Shown: positions 42,567 to 52,111, counted from the first letter of the stretch. The stretch: DNA of 64,000 nucleotides from Thermoanaerobacteraceae bacterium (GCA_017656305.1 JACDOG010000011.1:1-64000), one strand, 5' to 3'. Translations and numbers: made by a program. The notes: generated from the letters alone by a model not told the origin.

Positions 42567-43127
42567 GTGGCACGTAACCCGAATAAAAAACGATGCAAAG
42601 CACGAAGCAAACGCACCGGCAAACAATGCAAAAATTGGGCTAAACCTGGATGGGATGTTTGCCACTACCATGGGGCAGGTGGTGGAGCACCGAAGGGAAA
42701 CAAGAATGCCGTCACCACAGGCGAGTATGAGACTATTTGGCTGGACACGTTAGATGATGAAGAACGTGTCCTTTTTGATAAGATTAAGACCGATGTTCTA
42801 AAGCAGTTGGACGAAGAAATCAAACTTATGACCATACGAGAGCGCCGAATGATGCAGCGAATTCAAAGACTAAGACAGGCTGACTTTACGGTGGTTAAGA
42901 TAAAGCAGGGTACCGAGAAAGGAAGGAAAACTGATATACAGGAAAGCGAAGGAACCTTAGGCCAGATACAAGCCATAGAAGAAGCGTTAACCAGGGTACA
43001 GGAGAAGAAAGCCAAACTTTTGGACCTGAAACATAAAATTGAAACTGGCGCAGATAAAGACGACGGCAGCCTGGCCGAACTGGCCCAAGCAATAAGAGAG
43101 AGCAAACTCCGGGCTGGTGATGGCTGA
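42567..43127 (+). CDS. terS: Terminase small subunit
   Basis: Recognises phage DNA for packaging. About 186 aa. N-terminal Cys/His cluster (CKARSKRTGKQCKNWAKPG...CHYH) and the typical GGAPKGNKNA motif, then helical coiled-coil regions. GTG 42567 is eight bases after AGGTGGTGA; earlier in-frame starts lack a site. It overlaps terL by one base. Confidence 0.85.
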   Translation: MARNPNKKRCKARSKRTGKQCKNWAKPGWDVCHYHGAGGGAPKGNKNAVTTGEYETIWLDTLDDEERVLFDKIKTDVLKQLDEEIKLMTIRERRMMQRIQRLRQADFTVVKIKQGTEKGRKTDIQESEGTLGQIQAIEEALTRVQEKKAKLLDLKHKIETGADKDDGSLAELAQAIRESKLRAGDG

Positions 43128-44365
43128 TGGCTTTCAAGTGGGGTCTATTCTCACCGAAACAGCTGGCGTCCATAGAACAGTCCGACGCCCGCCTCAACAT
43201 CTGGGAAGGATCCGTCCGGAGCGGGAAAACGATATCCAGTATAGTGCGATGGCTTGAATATATCAAGACAGGTCCACCAGGAGACCTTTTAATGGTGGGC
43301 AAGACCGAACGGACACTGAAGCGTAACATCCTGGATCCTATTGAGCAGATAGTCGGGACCAAGCGGTTTAAATACAACCGCGGCCTGGGCGAGGTTTATA
43401 TCTGCGGCCGGCGCATTTACGTTGTAGGTGCGAATGACGAAAGGGCAGAGGGGAAAATCCGGGGCCATACTCTGGCCGGGGCCTACGGCGACGAACTGAC
43501 GCTGTGGCCGGAAAGCTTCTTCAAGATGCTGCTTTCCCGGCTGTCGATATCCGGGGCGAAGTTTTTTGGGACCACCAACCCGGATAGCCCGTATCACTGG
43601 CTTAAAACTGAGTACCTGGACAAGGAAGGGCTCAATCTTAAAAGCTGGCACTTTACGCTGGAGGATAACCCGAACCTTGACCCGGCGTACGTCGAGGCCC
43701 TTAAGAAAGAATATGTCGGGTTATGGTATAAACGTTTTATTCTTGGCCTGTGGGTACTGGCCGAGGGTGCGGTCTATGATATGTGGGATGACCAGGTGCA
43801 TGCCGTTGACCGGGTACCAGTGAGGTTTGACCGGTATTACTTAGGCGTTGACTATGGCACCAACAATCCCACAGTATTCTTGCTTATTGGCCAGGCTGGT
43901 CAATTGCTTTATGTTCTGGATGAATACTACTGGGACAGCAGTAAAACCGGTCGGCAAAAGACGGATGCAGAGTACAGTCGGGACCTACAACAATTTATCG
44001 GTAACCGTAGATTACAGGCGATTATCATAGACCCGAGCGCGGCAAGTTTTATTACCCAGTTACGGCGGGATGGTGTTGGACCAATTAGAGAGGCAGATAA
44101 CAGTGTTTTGGACGGTATCCGCAACGTGGCGTCTTTCCTGAGCGGAAAGCGCCTTTTTGTTTATCGTAAAAAGTGCCCAAACCTGCTGAAAGAGTTCAGT
44201 TCTTACGTTTGGGATCCTAAGGCGCAGCAACGTGGCGAGGATAAACCGTTGAAACAGAACGACCACGCGCTGGACGCGCTGAGATATGTGGTGCAGACAG
44301 CAATGAAATATAACTTCGACACAAAAGCTGTCGACCTGCTAAGAGGTGGTAGAGTATATGGCTAA
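43127..44365 (+). CDS. terL: Terminase large subunit
   Basis: Packaging motor: ATPase with Walker A GSVRSGKTISS (residue about 28) and Walker B GAYGDELTLW, then a nuclease domain with GVDYGTNNPT and AIIIDPSAASF and late Asp in QNDHALDALRY. 412 aa, PBSX-like length. ATG overlaps the terS stop. Confidence 0.95.
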   Translation: MAFKWGLFSPKQLASIEQSDARLNIWEGSVRSGKTISSIVRWLEYIKTGPPGDLLMVGKTERTLKRNILDPIEQIVGTKRFKYNRGLGEVYICGRRIYVVGANDERAEGKIRGHTLAGAYGDELTLWPESFFKMLLSRLSISGAKFFGTTNPDSPYHWLKTEYLDKEGLNLKSWHFTLEDNPNLDPAYVEALKKEYVGLWYKRFILGLWVLAEGAVYDMWDDQVHAVDRVPVRFDRYYLGVDYGTNNPTVFLLIGQAGQLLYVLDEYYWDSSKTGRQKTDAEYSRDLQQFIGNRRLQAIIIDPSAASFITQLRRDGVGPIREADNSVLDGIRNVASFLSGKRLFVYRKKCPNLLKEFSSYVWDPKAQQRGEDKPLKQNDHALDALRYVVQTAMKYNFDTKAVDLLRGGRVYG

Positions 44366-45863
44366 ATGGCTCAAACGAGCAGTTGGCGAAATAAGCAAAC
44401 TAAGAGATAACATATTTAACTCTCTGGGCTGGCGCATTATCGGTGGGACTTATGGGGCGCCTTACCGGCTTAACTCCAGCCGGGTGGACTATGCCAAAGC
44501 CCGGGCACTGTATGACAATACCGATGATGACTACAAACTGGGTGCCGGGTTCGCTAAGCCGGTTATAAACACCACGGTTGGCTTTATGGGTGTACCTCGG
44601 TTCCTTTCCGAGGATGAGGATGCCCAGACAGTTCTAGACGACTTCTTTAGTGCCAATGTCTCCAAGATGCAGCTTACTCATCGTAATGCTCTGCGGGATG
44701 GTGATTGTTTTGTTTGGATCACCCGAGAGGAAACCGAGGACGCAGCCCTCTATCCCGAGGCTAAGGTGCGGCTGGTGTATAACATTATTCCGCCGGAACA
44801 GGTTAAAAAGATTAACCGGGACCCGCTGACCGGAAAACCGAGGGAATATGTTTTGGTTTCGGAGCACGTGTGGGAGGACGAGGACGGGGCCAAGAAGAGG
44901 GCAGTTATAACACAGCGCATTAGTCGGGAGCGGAGGGTGATCCAGATTCAGGGTGATAACCCACCGGGCATTCAGCCGGGTGAGGAAAAAAATTCCTGGG
45001 GCTTTATCCCAATTGTTCACTTCAAAAATGAAGGCGATGAGACTGACGAGTTTGGTAAATCTGACCTGGAGCCAATAGAACCGTTTTTAAAGGCTTATCA
45101 TGACGTGATGCTCCATGCTATACAGGGCAGCAAGATGCACTCGACGCCGCGGCTGAAGCTAAAGCTTAAAGACGTAGCGGAGTTTTTGAAAAACAATTTC
45201 GGTATAACGGATCCGCAGAAATTCGCCACAGATGGGGGTACCATAAATCTAGATGGACATGAGCTTCTAATTTTCACAGATGATGAGGATGCCGAGTTTA
45301 TCGAGGTCAGGAGCGCGATTGGGGATGCAGCTACGCTTCTCAAATTTTTGTTTTACTGCATAGTGGATACCTCGGAGACGCCAGAGTTTGCTTTTGGGGT
45401 ACATACGCCGTCCAGCCTGTCCAGTGTGAAGGAGCAAATGCCGATCCTGGTCCGCCGGATAGCCCGGAAGCGGGAACACTTTACAGAAGCCTGGCAGCTG
45501 CTGGCCCGCATCGTCTTGGCCATGACTGCTCAGGCTGAAGGTAAGCGGTTCAGTACTCATGCTACTACGCTAGAGTGGGACGAGATTGACCCGCGGGACG
45601 AAAAGGATGTAGCGGAAACTCTGGAGCGGGTTGTGAACGCTCTTGTCCGAGCACAACAGAACGCTCTGATCAGCCAGGAGGCGGCTGTGCAGTTCCTGGC
45701 TCAATATATCGAGACTATGAACGATTACATCAGCGATGATCCTGAAATTCCGGGCGAACGAGAACGAATCATGAAAACCAGGCTCATGATGATGCGGTTG
45801 GAGGATGCTCAATTTCTTGAAAAGCAGAAGCAAGAGATAGATAAGGAGTTGGGGCAGGTGTAA
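44358..45863 (+). CDS. Portal protein, SPP1/PBSX type
   Basis: Dodecameric ring for DNA entry. About 501 aa from ATG 44358 after AGAGGTGG. NRDPLTGKPREYVLV, HFKNEGDETDEFGKSDLEPI and ETPEFAFGVHTPSSLSSVKE fit the SPP1 gp6-like family. Overlaps terL by 8 bp. The N-terminus contains AVGEISKL, a form of the GE(M/I) motif noted in other head proteins. Confidence 0.9.
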   Translation: MAKWLKRAVGEISKLRDNIFNSLGWRIIGGTYGAPYRLNSSRVDYAKARALYDNTDDDYKLGAGFAKPVINTTVGFMGVPRFLSEDEDAQTVLDDFFSANVSKMQLTHRNALRDGDCFVWITREETEDAALYPEAKVRLVYNIIPPEQVKKINRDPLTGKPREYVLVSEHVWEDEDGAKKRAVITQRISRERRVIQIQGDNPPGIQPGEEKNSWGFIPIVHFKNEGDETDEFGKSDLEPIEPFLKAYHDVMLHAIQGSKMHSTPRLKLKLKDVAEFLKNNFGITDPQKFATDGGTINLDGHELLIFTDDEDAEFIEVRSAIGDAATLLKFLFYCIVDTSETPEFAFGVHTPSSLSSVKEQMPILVRRIARKREHFTEAWQLLARIVLAMTAQAEGKRFSTHATTLEWDEIDPRDEKDVAETLERVVNALVRAQQNALISQEAAVQFLAQYIETMNDYISDDPEIPGERERIMKTRLMMMRLEDAQFLEKQKQEIDKELGQV

Positions 45864-45866
45864 CTC

Positions 45867-46904
45867 ATGAGCGATGAAATCCAGCAAATCAAAGATGCTG
45901 CAGGTGAGTATAAACGTTGGGCGCTAGAAGCCCGCAAGAAATATATCGAGTTACGCCTGCGTCAGGATCCGGAAATTCGGAGCCTGTATATCAGAGCCGC
46001 CGACAGGATTGCTCGCAGACTGAAAGAGATCCAGACAAAAACAGTTTCAGGCCGGTTGATGCTTCGGCACCTGCAGGAGTTAGAGATGCAGCTTAGAAAT
46101 GAAGAGAACCGTTTTGTGCAAGACTTTTCGAAGAAAATGGAAGAATACATTGAGGAAGCCGTCAACGCCAGTGCTGGATACAGCCAGGAGGTGTTGATAG
46201 AAGCAGTAAAGGAAGCCGAAACAAGGCTAGAGCCAGGGCTGATTCGAGAGTTATTTGCCCGGGTCAACCGTCAGGCTGTGGAGGCATGTTGGGCAAGAAC
46301 GAAGAAGGGACTGTATCTTTCGGACCGCATCTGGCAGAAGGGCGAAGATTTTCGCAATACGATGCGGGACCTGATCCAGGAAGCGGTGGCTATCGGGCAG
46401 GATGCAGTGAAGACAGCCCGAATGCTCCAGCAATATGTGAGACAAGGGGCGCAGACGCTGGCGAAGGACTACCCCAACATGATGGAGCGAATGAATGGGC
46501 GTATTCCGGGTGACGTTTGCTACGCGGCCCTACGCCTGGCCCGGACGGAAATGACGGCTGCTTTCGGCGAAGGAACAATAGCTGCAGCCCGTGTGAGCCC
46601 GAGCTATAAGGGAATGAAGTGGGTTCTCAGTAAAAGCCACCCGGTGACAGATATATGCGACACTTTAGCTTCTGCCGATTACGGGCTGGGTCCAGGAGTA
46701 TATCCACCCGGAGAAGAACCGCCATATCCAGCTCACCCGAACGAACTGTGCCACCTGGTACCGGTTCACGAACAACCGGAAGATTTTGTCCAAAGATTGA
46801 AACGCTGGAAGGATAATCCAGCATCGGAACCGAAAATAGAAAAATGGTACCAAAACATTTATCGGCAGGGGGGAGTAAATAGTGACCTACGGTATAGGGA
46901 TTAG
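45867..46904 (+). CDS. Phage minor head protein (SPP1 gp7/Mu F-like)
   Basis: 345 aa. Coiled-coil N-terminal half, and a C-terminal Mu F-like domain with RLARTEMTAAFGEGTI and KGMKWVLSKSHPVTDICDTL followed by HPNELCHLVPV. It attaches to the portal inside the head. ATG right after the portal stop. Confidence 0.87.
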   Translation: MSDEIQQIKDAAGEYKRWALEARKKYIELRLRQDPEIRSLYIRAADRIARRLKEIQTKTVSGRLMLRHLQELEMQLRNEENRFVQDFSKKMEEYIEEAVNASAGYSQEVLIEAVKEAETRLEPGLIRELFARVNRQAVEACWARTKKGLYLSDRIWQKGEDFRNTMRDLIQEAVAIGQDAVKTARMLQQYVRQGAQTLAKDYPNMMERMNGRIPGDVCYAALRLARTEMTAAFGEGTIAAARVSPSYKGMKWVLSKSHPVTDICDTLASADYGLGPGVYPPGEEPPYPAHPNELCHLVPVHEQPEDFVQRLKRWKDNPASEPKIEKWYQNIYRQGGVNSDLRYRD

Positions 46905-47064
46905 TTTTCCTAAGTTACCAACTAAAAAGGACGTGAAGGATTTACGAAAACAGGTAGCACACGACATGTTCGGAGTGGTGGATGGCGGAAAAGCAAAGTC
47001 AAAGCCAGTAGATAAACCAGCTGTAGGTAGAGATAAGACAAAACCCGCCGGCAAAAAGGATTGA
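46882..47064 (+). CDS. Small basic protein
   Basis: 60 aa, Lys/Pro-rich tail; GTG 46882 after GGGGGGAG, overlapping the minor head gene by 23 bp. Unknown. Confidence 0.6.
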   Translation: MTYGIGISFPKLPTKKDVKDLRKQVAHDMFGVVDGGKAKSKPVDKPAVGRDKTKPAGKKD

Positions 47065-47090
47065 GGTGCATCCTGTGCACCAAAAACTGA

Positions 47091-47120
47091 TCGTCCGGGA
47101 CTAAAAACCGGGCGATTTTT
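47091..47120 (+). terminator. Internal terminator in the head operon
   Basis: TCGTCCGG / CCGGGCGA stem (one G-T pair) with a 9-nt loop, then TTTTT. It lies between minor head and protease genes, ahead of a small extra gene. Confidence 0.75.
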
Positions 47121-47138
47121 GCAGAAAGGGTGATATTA

Positions 47139-47384
47139 GTGGGAGAGAAATTCTGCCGGATTGATGGAACGGAGTTAGTGAAGGTTATGGTTACCTGCCC
47201 AGCATGTGGCATAGGCATGGAGATAGATCTAAGCAAGCCATTGGGTAAACAGCTGCGTGAAGGGGTATGTACATGCGGAGAGCCTATAGGAGAAATAAAA
47301 GAACTGGTAATGGCATACAAAACAGCGTTGGATATTATCAATACAAAGCAATATAAAGTGGGGTTCAGTATAAAATGCGAATGA
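47139..47384 (+). CDS. Small zinc-ribbon protein, possible moron
   Basis: 81 aa from GTG 47139 after AAGGGTGAT. FCRIDGTELVKVMVTCPACG and CTCGE give a Cys4 site. It is bounded by terminator-like hairpins on both sides within the head operon. Confidence 0.65.
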   Translation: MGEKFCRIDGTELVKVMVTCPACGIGMEIDLSKPLGKQLREGVCTCGEPIGEIKELVMAYKTALDIINTKQYKVGFSIKCE

Positions 47385-47399
47385 GGTAAGTTATCTATG

Positions 47400-47430
47400 C
47401 GCTGAGGCGAAAGCCAAGGCGTTTTTTCTT
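47400..47430 (+). terminator. Weak terminator-like hairpin
   Basis: CGCTGAGGC-GAAA-GCCAAGGCG with two mismatches, followed by six T and CTTTT. Confidence 0.5.
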
Positions 47431-47457
47431 TTGCGCTTGAAAGGAGGTGAAAAGAAG

Positions 47458-48588
47458 ATGGAGATGTGGTTAATGCAAGCAGTCGGCGAAATGAGCCAAA
47501 TGTCAGGGGAAATGTCTTCTTTGGGTGCCAGTATTAGCGGAGAAATGAAGCCTGAGGATATTCCTCTTGCACCAGGTGTTGATTTGGCAGCATTAAAATC
47601 AGGTGATCAGGATCCTATGGAGGTAGTGGTTGAGGTACCGGCTGGTAGGAGCAAACGTGGTTGGAACTATCTTCCCTCTTCACTTCAGGCAATTGTCAAG
47701 CACGTTCAGGAAAAGACTCTCTCCGGTTTTCTTGGCCATCAAAAACCTGATGAGATAGACAATAAATTTGAGCCTCCGGTTACTCATTGGGTTGGGGCTA
47801 AGTGGCAGGATGGCAAGGCATACTTTCGGGGTGTAATAGATGCAGCTGCTAAGGACCTAAAACGTTGGATCAGGGCAGGTAGAGTAAAACAGGTATCAAT
47901 ATTTGGTTTTCCAAAGCTGCAACAAGTAGCAGGAGAGACGCAAGTGGTCGATTATCGGCCACTGTCGATCGACTGGACACCCCTTGACCGGGCAGGGATG
48001 CCGACAAGAATAGTTGCTATCGGTGAGATGGACGAGATCTTAACAGGAGGTGGACATGAACCAATGAATTGGAAGGAGCTTATTGCAAAATTAAAAGCTA
48101 TGCTGGCCAGCAAAGAAGTGACTTTGGGCCAAGTAGTAGGTGAAATGGGCTGGAACGTCCAAGAGTTGGCTGGTGAAATTGATGCCAATTGGCTAAAAGA
48201 AGTCACTGGTGCTGTTGAGACCTTGAATAAAGTTAGGGAAGTCCTTGGAGTTAGCGGGGAAATGGATATTGTTAAGGTGGCTGAAGAAGCTGCAAAGGCC
48301 GTTACTGAGCAACGCAAGGTCAGCCATGAAAAGCTTGTAAGTGAGGTTATCAAAGAAAAGGTATCCGGTGAAATGGCTCAGAACTTGGTGCGCCGTATGT
48401 TACACATACAGGAAGGTGCCACCAAAGAGCAAATTGCCGGTGAAATTGATGCTCTGCTGAAGGATGAGAGTATCAAGGAAGCAATAAGCAAATTACACAT
48501 TGATAAACCTGCTAGTGTAAGTAGCACAAGCGGTAGCGGAAATGGTAATACTCTACAAAACCTGAGAGTAAAACGTAATTCGATTTAA
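47458..48588 (+). CDS. Prohead serine protease fused to scaffold
   Basis: 376 aa from ATG 47458 after AAGGAGGTG. Residues about 50-190 look like a phage prohead protease (XkdF/S78-like): FLGHQKP with a likely catalytic His94, and VSIFGFP with Ser147; then a helical scaffold region to residue 376. The motif [S/A/V/I]GE[M/I] occurs nine times across the protein. Located between minor head and capsid genes, as expected. The catalytic residues are assigned by pattern only. Confidence 0.78.
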   Translation: MEMWLMQAVGEMSQMSGEMSSLGASISGEMKPEDIPLAPGVDLAALKSGDQDPMEVVVEVPAGRSKRGWNYLPSSLQAIVKHVQEKTLSGFLGHQKPDEIDNKFEPPVTHWVGAKWQDGKAYFRGVIDAAAKDLKRWIRAGRVKQVSIFGFPKLQQVAGETQVVDYRPLSIDWTPLDRAGMPTRIVAIGEMDEILTGGGHEPMNWKELIAKLKAMLASKEVTLGQVVGEMGWNVQELAGEIDANWLKEVTGAVETLNKVREVLGVSGEMDIVKVAEEAAKAVTEQRKVSHEKLVSEVIKEKVSGEMAQNLVRRMLHIQEGATKEQIAGEIDALLKDESIKEAISKLHIDKPASVSSTSGSGNGNTLQNLRVKRNSI

Positions 48589-48602
48589 GGAGGGATTGAC
48601 AG

Positions 48603-49130
48603 ATGGCTTATACTGGACAACCTGTACCGAGCACTGTCTACAATGCGACTCGGGCGAAAGTTGGCGATGGTAAGTCTGTAAAGGTAACGGTGCCGGAGAA
48701 TACCACGATTGAGGCAGGTAAGTTCTACTTGCTGGATGGGTTCTTCGGGGTTGCAATGCAGTCTGTAACCACAGGTTCCGGGGAGACAGCTGAAGTTATC
48801 CTGAACATCGAAGAAGCCGAGTACGAGACGGACCAGACCAATGATACTCAAAACTACGCAGTTGGTACTCCTGTTTTTTGGGACGACACCAACAAAGAGC
48901 TGACTGAAACGGCAACCGGTAACCGGTTTGTTGGGATAGTTACTTCCGCAAAGGATGCCAACGGAGTTATTTGGTTCAAGTTGTCTGCCCAGGCCAATCC
49001 TATGGTTCAGGCTGTAGCTGTAGCAGATATTACAACCGATATGTCTGCTGATGTAAATGACAATGAGTTAAAAGGCAAAATTAATGAATTGCTTGCCGCT
49101 TTACGAGCAGCTGGTATTATTGCAAACTAA
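48603..49130 (+). CDS. Capsid decoration-like protein (DUF2190)
   Basis: 175 aa, beta-rich. VTVPENTTIEAGKFYLLDGF and YAVGTPVFWDDTNKELT match DUF2190, predicted capsid cement. Directly before the capsid gene. ATG after AGGAGGG. Confidence 0.82.
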   Translation: MAYTGQPVPSTVYNATRAKVGDGKSVKVTVPENTTIEAGKFYLLDGFFGVAMQSVTTGSGETAEVILNIEEAEYETDQTNDTQNYAVGTPVFWDDTNKELTETATGNRFVGIVTSAKDANGVIWFKLSAQANPMVQAVAVADITTDMSADVNDNELKGKINELLAALRAAGIIAN

Positions 49131-49144
49131 TGGAGGTGGTATAA

Positions 49145-50206
49145 GTGAGAACTTGGAGCATTGAAGAGTTAAAAGCTAAACGTCGTCAGGGTACCTTTGA
49201 GACAAAGGTACCTTTTGTTTTGGACGGTAAACTCTACGAAGTAGATAAGAAGATCGTAAACGGCGAAATGGAGACCTTTGAGCTAAGCAAACCCATTGGT
49301 GAAATGCTCACCAGTGAGGCCAGCCGGAAAGAACTCGTCCAGAAGGTTGTCTTAGACGTAGAATTAGGGCGGGAGCAGGTACCCATCCTGTATACGCCTA
49401 TCTATGAGCGGTTGCAGGACCCTAACTTCCCGAAAGAATTTGAGGCTAAATGGGCGCAGTATGGAACGGTTATCTTTTTCGAGCACATGGAAGGTGGAGA
49501 GGTCAAGTTCGGCAGCCTCCAGGCTGAAGAAGGGCCTATAGCCAGGATCAAGGGCTATGCAGCAGGGTTTGAGTACACCAAGGAGATGGAGATCTTTAAC
49601 CAGACCTTTAACTTTGAACTGCTGAACAGGGCTTTTGGTGAGGCTCACAATGCTATTTTGAACCACCTGCACTTGGGGCCCATTATCCAATATAGCTACA
49701 AGGCGGCCAACAAAACTGGTCCGGTTTACGTGGATGAAACAGGGAAAGTATTACCGGACCAGAACGGGAGCCATTACATCCTAAGCTTACGTGCTACTAT
49801 TAAACAGGCTCTTAAGGATGCACGAACCAAAAAGCGTCCAGGTAGCATATTACTAGCAAGTTCTACTGACCAGGAAGATATCCAGGATGCTCTAGGAAGT
49901 TTCACAATCGGTGCAACTCCTTACAGAGCTTTAGAAGGCATAACCGACATCATATATTACGATGGCTGGAATACCCAGGTGGGCAAGAAAGAATACAGCT
50001 ATCCAGGAGTGTCTGCAGGAAAGGCATATCTGATTAGGCCTAAGCGTGGATTCAAGGAACTTATTAAACAGGACCTGCAGATTAATGCTACAATGGGAGA
50101 TTTAACTAGACTTGTTGAAAGCCAGATCGTGGGCGACTTCTGGCGTGGTGTATTCGCTGCTATTGATGAAAATGTGCAGGAGATTACCTTCCCGGCTCAG
50201 GCTTAA
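49145..50206 (+). CDS. Major capsid protein
   Basis: 353 aa, GTG 49145 after GGAGGTGG. Long soluble body (VPILYTPIYERLQDP near 75, AGFEYTKEMEIFNQTF near 145, FKELIKQDLQINATMGDLTR late), placed after protease/scaffold and cement genes. Identity is by position and size; I recognise PBSX/clostridial phage capsid-like features only loosely. Two GEM motifs at residues 40-42 and 52-54 could be processing sites. Confidence 0.78.
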   Translation: MRTWSIEELKAKRRQGTFETKVPFVLDGKLYEVDKKIVNGEMETFELSKPIGEMLTSEASRKELVQKVVLDVELGREQVPILYTPIYERLQDPNFPKEFEAKWAQYGTVIFFEHMEGGEVKFGSLQAEEGPIARIKGYAAGFEYTKEMEIFNQTFNFELLNRAFGEAHNAILNHLHLGPIIQYSYKAANKTGPVYVDETGKVLPDQNGSHYILSLRATIKQALKDARTKKRPGSILLASSTDQEDIQDALGSFTIGATPYRALEGITDIIYYDGWNTQVGKKEYSYPGVSAGKAYLIRPKRGFKELIKQDLQINATMGDLTRLVESQIVGDFWRGVFAAIDENVQEITFPAQA

Positions 50207-50220
50207 GGCGGTGAACCTTT

Positions 50221-50565
50221 ATGACGCCTACAGCTGAGCTTCGTTCACGATTGAGGAAACTGCTCAATGAAGTGATCCCCACCGGGGGCACGGAGAGCGA
50301 TACTCGTTTCCTCGATGCTGACTTGGACGAATTACTGACCGAAGCGGTAAACATCTATGGCGCAGCTGCCGCCGGCTGGACCATGAAAGCCGGGATGTTG
50401 CAGAGCCAGATTGAGAGTTACAGTGTTGGGCAGGAAAAATATGATTTGACCTCACTCAAGGACCAACTTTCCCATGCCCTGGCTATGGCTGATAGATATG
50501 CCAACATGGCACGGGTTAGTGGTGGTAGTGTACTTCTCAAAATAACCCCGCCGGAGGTGCTGTAG
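50221..50565 (+). CDS. Head-tail connector protein
   Basis: 114 aa, helical (RLRKLLNEVIP, DELLTEAVNIYGAAAAGWTM). Fits gp6/gp15-like connector proteins by size and position. Confidence 0.7.
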   Translation: MTPTAELRSRLRKLLNEVIPTGGTESDTRFLDADLDELLTEAVNIYGAAAAGWTMKAGMLQSQIESYSVGQEKYDLTSLKDQLSHALAMADRYANMARVSGGSVLLKITPPEVL

Positions 50566-50566
50566 C

Positions 50567-50950
50567 ATGGATTTGGTAGCACTTAGGCGGCAGCACATTA
50601 CCTGGACCATCCAGCAAAACCCGGTAGAGATAACCGTCCAGCGCACCGAAAAGGTGGATATGGGCGGTTATTTTAAAGAACAACCCAGCACTGTCGGCCC
50701 GCTTACGGTACGTATATTTCCACAGGGCAACAGGATACCGCAGGAGATATCAACTCTGGCAGGAACCAAGCAGGTGGATAAGTCCTGGGGTCTGTTGGCT
50801 GATTACCAGGCGGATATCAAAGCCGGGCCGAATGTGCAGGACGAATTTGACGTGCCCGGGCTGGGACATTTTAGGGTGATAGCCGTCTATCCGCAGGTGG
50901 TGCAGGGTCAATTAGTTGGCTACCAGGCAGATCTGGAGAAGGTGAGCTAG
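50567..50950 (+). CDS. Head-closure-like protein
   Basis: 127 aa, beta-rich, with WGLLADYQADIKAGP and a C-terminal strand region; place between connector and gp10-like genes fits a head stopper. Confidence 0.65.
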   Translation: MDLVALRRQHITWTIQQNPVEITVQRTEKVDMGGYFKEQPSTVGPLTVRIFPQGNRIPQEISTLAGTKQVDKSWGLLADYQADIKAGPNVQDEFDVPGLGHFRVIAVYPQVVQGQLVGYQADLEKVS

Positions 50951-50951
50951 G

Positions 50952-51275
50952 ATGGCTCTCGGCGATGGAGCAAGAGATTACATTGACCGCAAGAAGGCCG
51001 GATTGTATGCTCTTTTGCTCAACTGGGCAGGTCAGTTGGAAGGATACGCGAAGCAACACGCCCCATGGACGGACAGAACAGGTCATGCCAGGCAGGGTCT
51101 ACATGCCGGAGTGGAAGATCGCGGCGATGAATTTGTTTTATATCTCTCTCACGGCGTTGAATACGGGATCTGGCTAGAGATGGCACATAACGGCAAATAT
51201 GCAATTGTAGGTCCGACCGTGGATGCTCACATATCGCGCATTCGTAAAACGGTGATTGATTACTGGAGAGATTAA
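50952..51275 (+). CDS. HK97 gp10-like neck protein
   Basis: 107 aa. HAPWTDRTGHARQGL and EYGIWLEMAHNGKYAIVGPT are characteristic of the HK97-gp10/XkdI-type family, involved in tail completion. One base separates it from the previous stop. Confidence 0.85.
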   Translation: MALGDGARDYIDRKKAGLYALLLNWAGQLEGYAKQHAPWTDRTGHARQGLHAGVEDRGDEFVLYLSHGVEYGIWLEMAHNGKYAIVGPTVDAHISRIRKTVIDYWRD

Positions 51276-51277
51276 CC

Positions 51278-52111
51278 ATGAGGGCGACGATAAGACAGCT
51301 TTTAATTGACAATATACTGGATGTCCAGGGGCGAGTGTATGAACCACATGCCGCCGGAGCCAATACTTCAAAACCCTATCTTGTCCTAAAAGAGGGCGTC
51401 CAGGATCCGGAGGCAGATTGGGCTGCCTTTTCTACTATCGTAGAGGTTTGGCCTTATGTCAATCGGACCACCTTCCAGCAGGTGGATGCCCTGGCTAATG
51501 CCGTGATTAATACGCTGCATAGAGCAAGGTTTTCTGAAGCGGGAGAGCAGTATCTTGCTGACTATATTGGTACTGCCGGCCAGGACTTTGTCGATGATGA
51601 GTGGGATGTTATCACCCGGGGCCTGCGCTTCCGGGTATTTGCTTTAGGATGGCTGAACGGCCTTACTTATGACCCGGATCCAGTGTCAACGTTGCAGAGC
51701 TGGACGGCGGCTACCTGGCCGGAGGTACAGACGGACCCGGCAGCTTGGACACCAGCTGATACTGCGCCGGGAATATACTGGCGATTAGTGCGAATTGCAC
51801 CAGTGCAGATTACGGCAGCGGTGAACTGGCTGGAGGCACAGCTAGCAGGGCACATTCTAGCACCTAGTGCGGTGGCAAGGCTTACCTGGGTACGGAAGCT
51901 TACCGAAGGACTGGCAAAGCAGCGCAGGCTAACAATGTCTGACGGCGGGCTCTTAGAGTTGCTGAAAGTGGTTGCCGACAGCGAGGCTGACCCTATGAGA
52001 CGAGGGCAGATGCAGATAACAGCAAGGTTCGGAGTATTACAGCCTACTGCCCAAGCTGAAGTTTTGGGCAGGGCTGTTGTTGGTGGCGCAATTAGCGGGG
52101 AGGTGAAGTGA
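51278..52111 (+). CDS. Tail-terminator-like protein with extra C-terminal domain
   Basis: 277 aa. The first ~125 residues (LLIDNILDVQGRVYEP, AAGANTSKPYLVLKEG) look like a gp17-type tail terminator, normally about 130 aa. A second half (from about 130, TYDPDPVSTLQSWTAAT, then helical) is unusual. It ends ISGEVK. Order relative to sheath is as expected. Confidence 0.65.
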   Translation: MRATIRQLLIDNILDVQGRVYEPHAAGANTSKPYLVLKEGVQDPEADWAAFSTIVEVWPYVNRTTFQQVDALANAVINTLHRARFSEAGEQYLADYIGTAGQDFVDDEWDVITRGLRFRVFALGWLNGLTYDPDPVSTLQSWTAATWPEVQTDPAAWTPADTAPGIYWRLVRIAPVQITAAVNWLEAQLAGHILAPSAVARLTWVRKLTEGLAKQRRLTMSDGGLLELLKVVADSEADPMRRGQMQITARFGVLQPTAQAEVLGRAVVGGAISGEVK

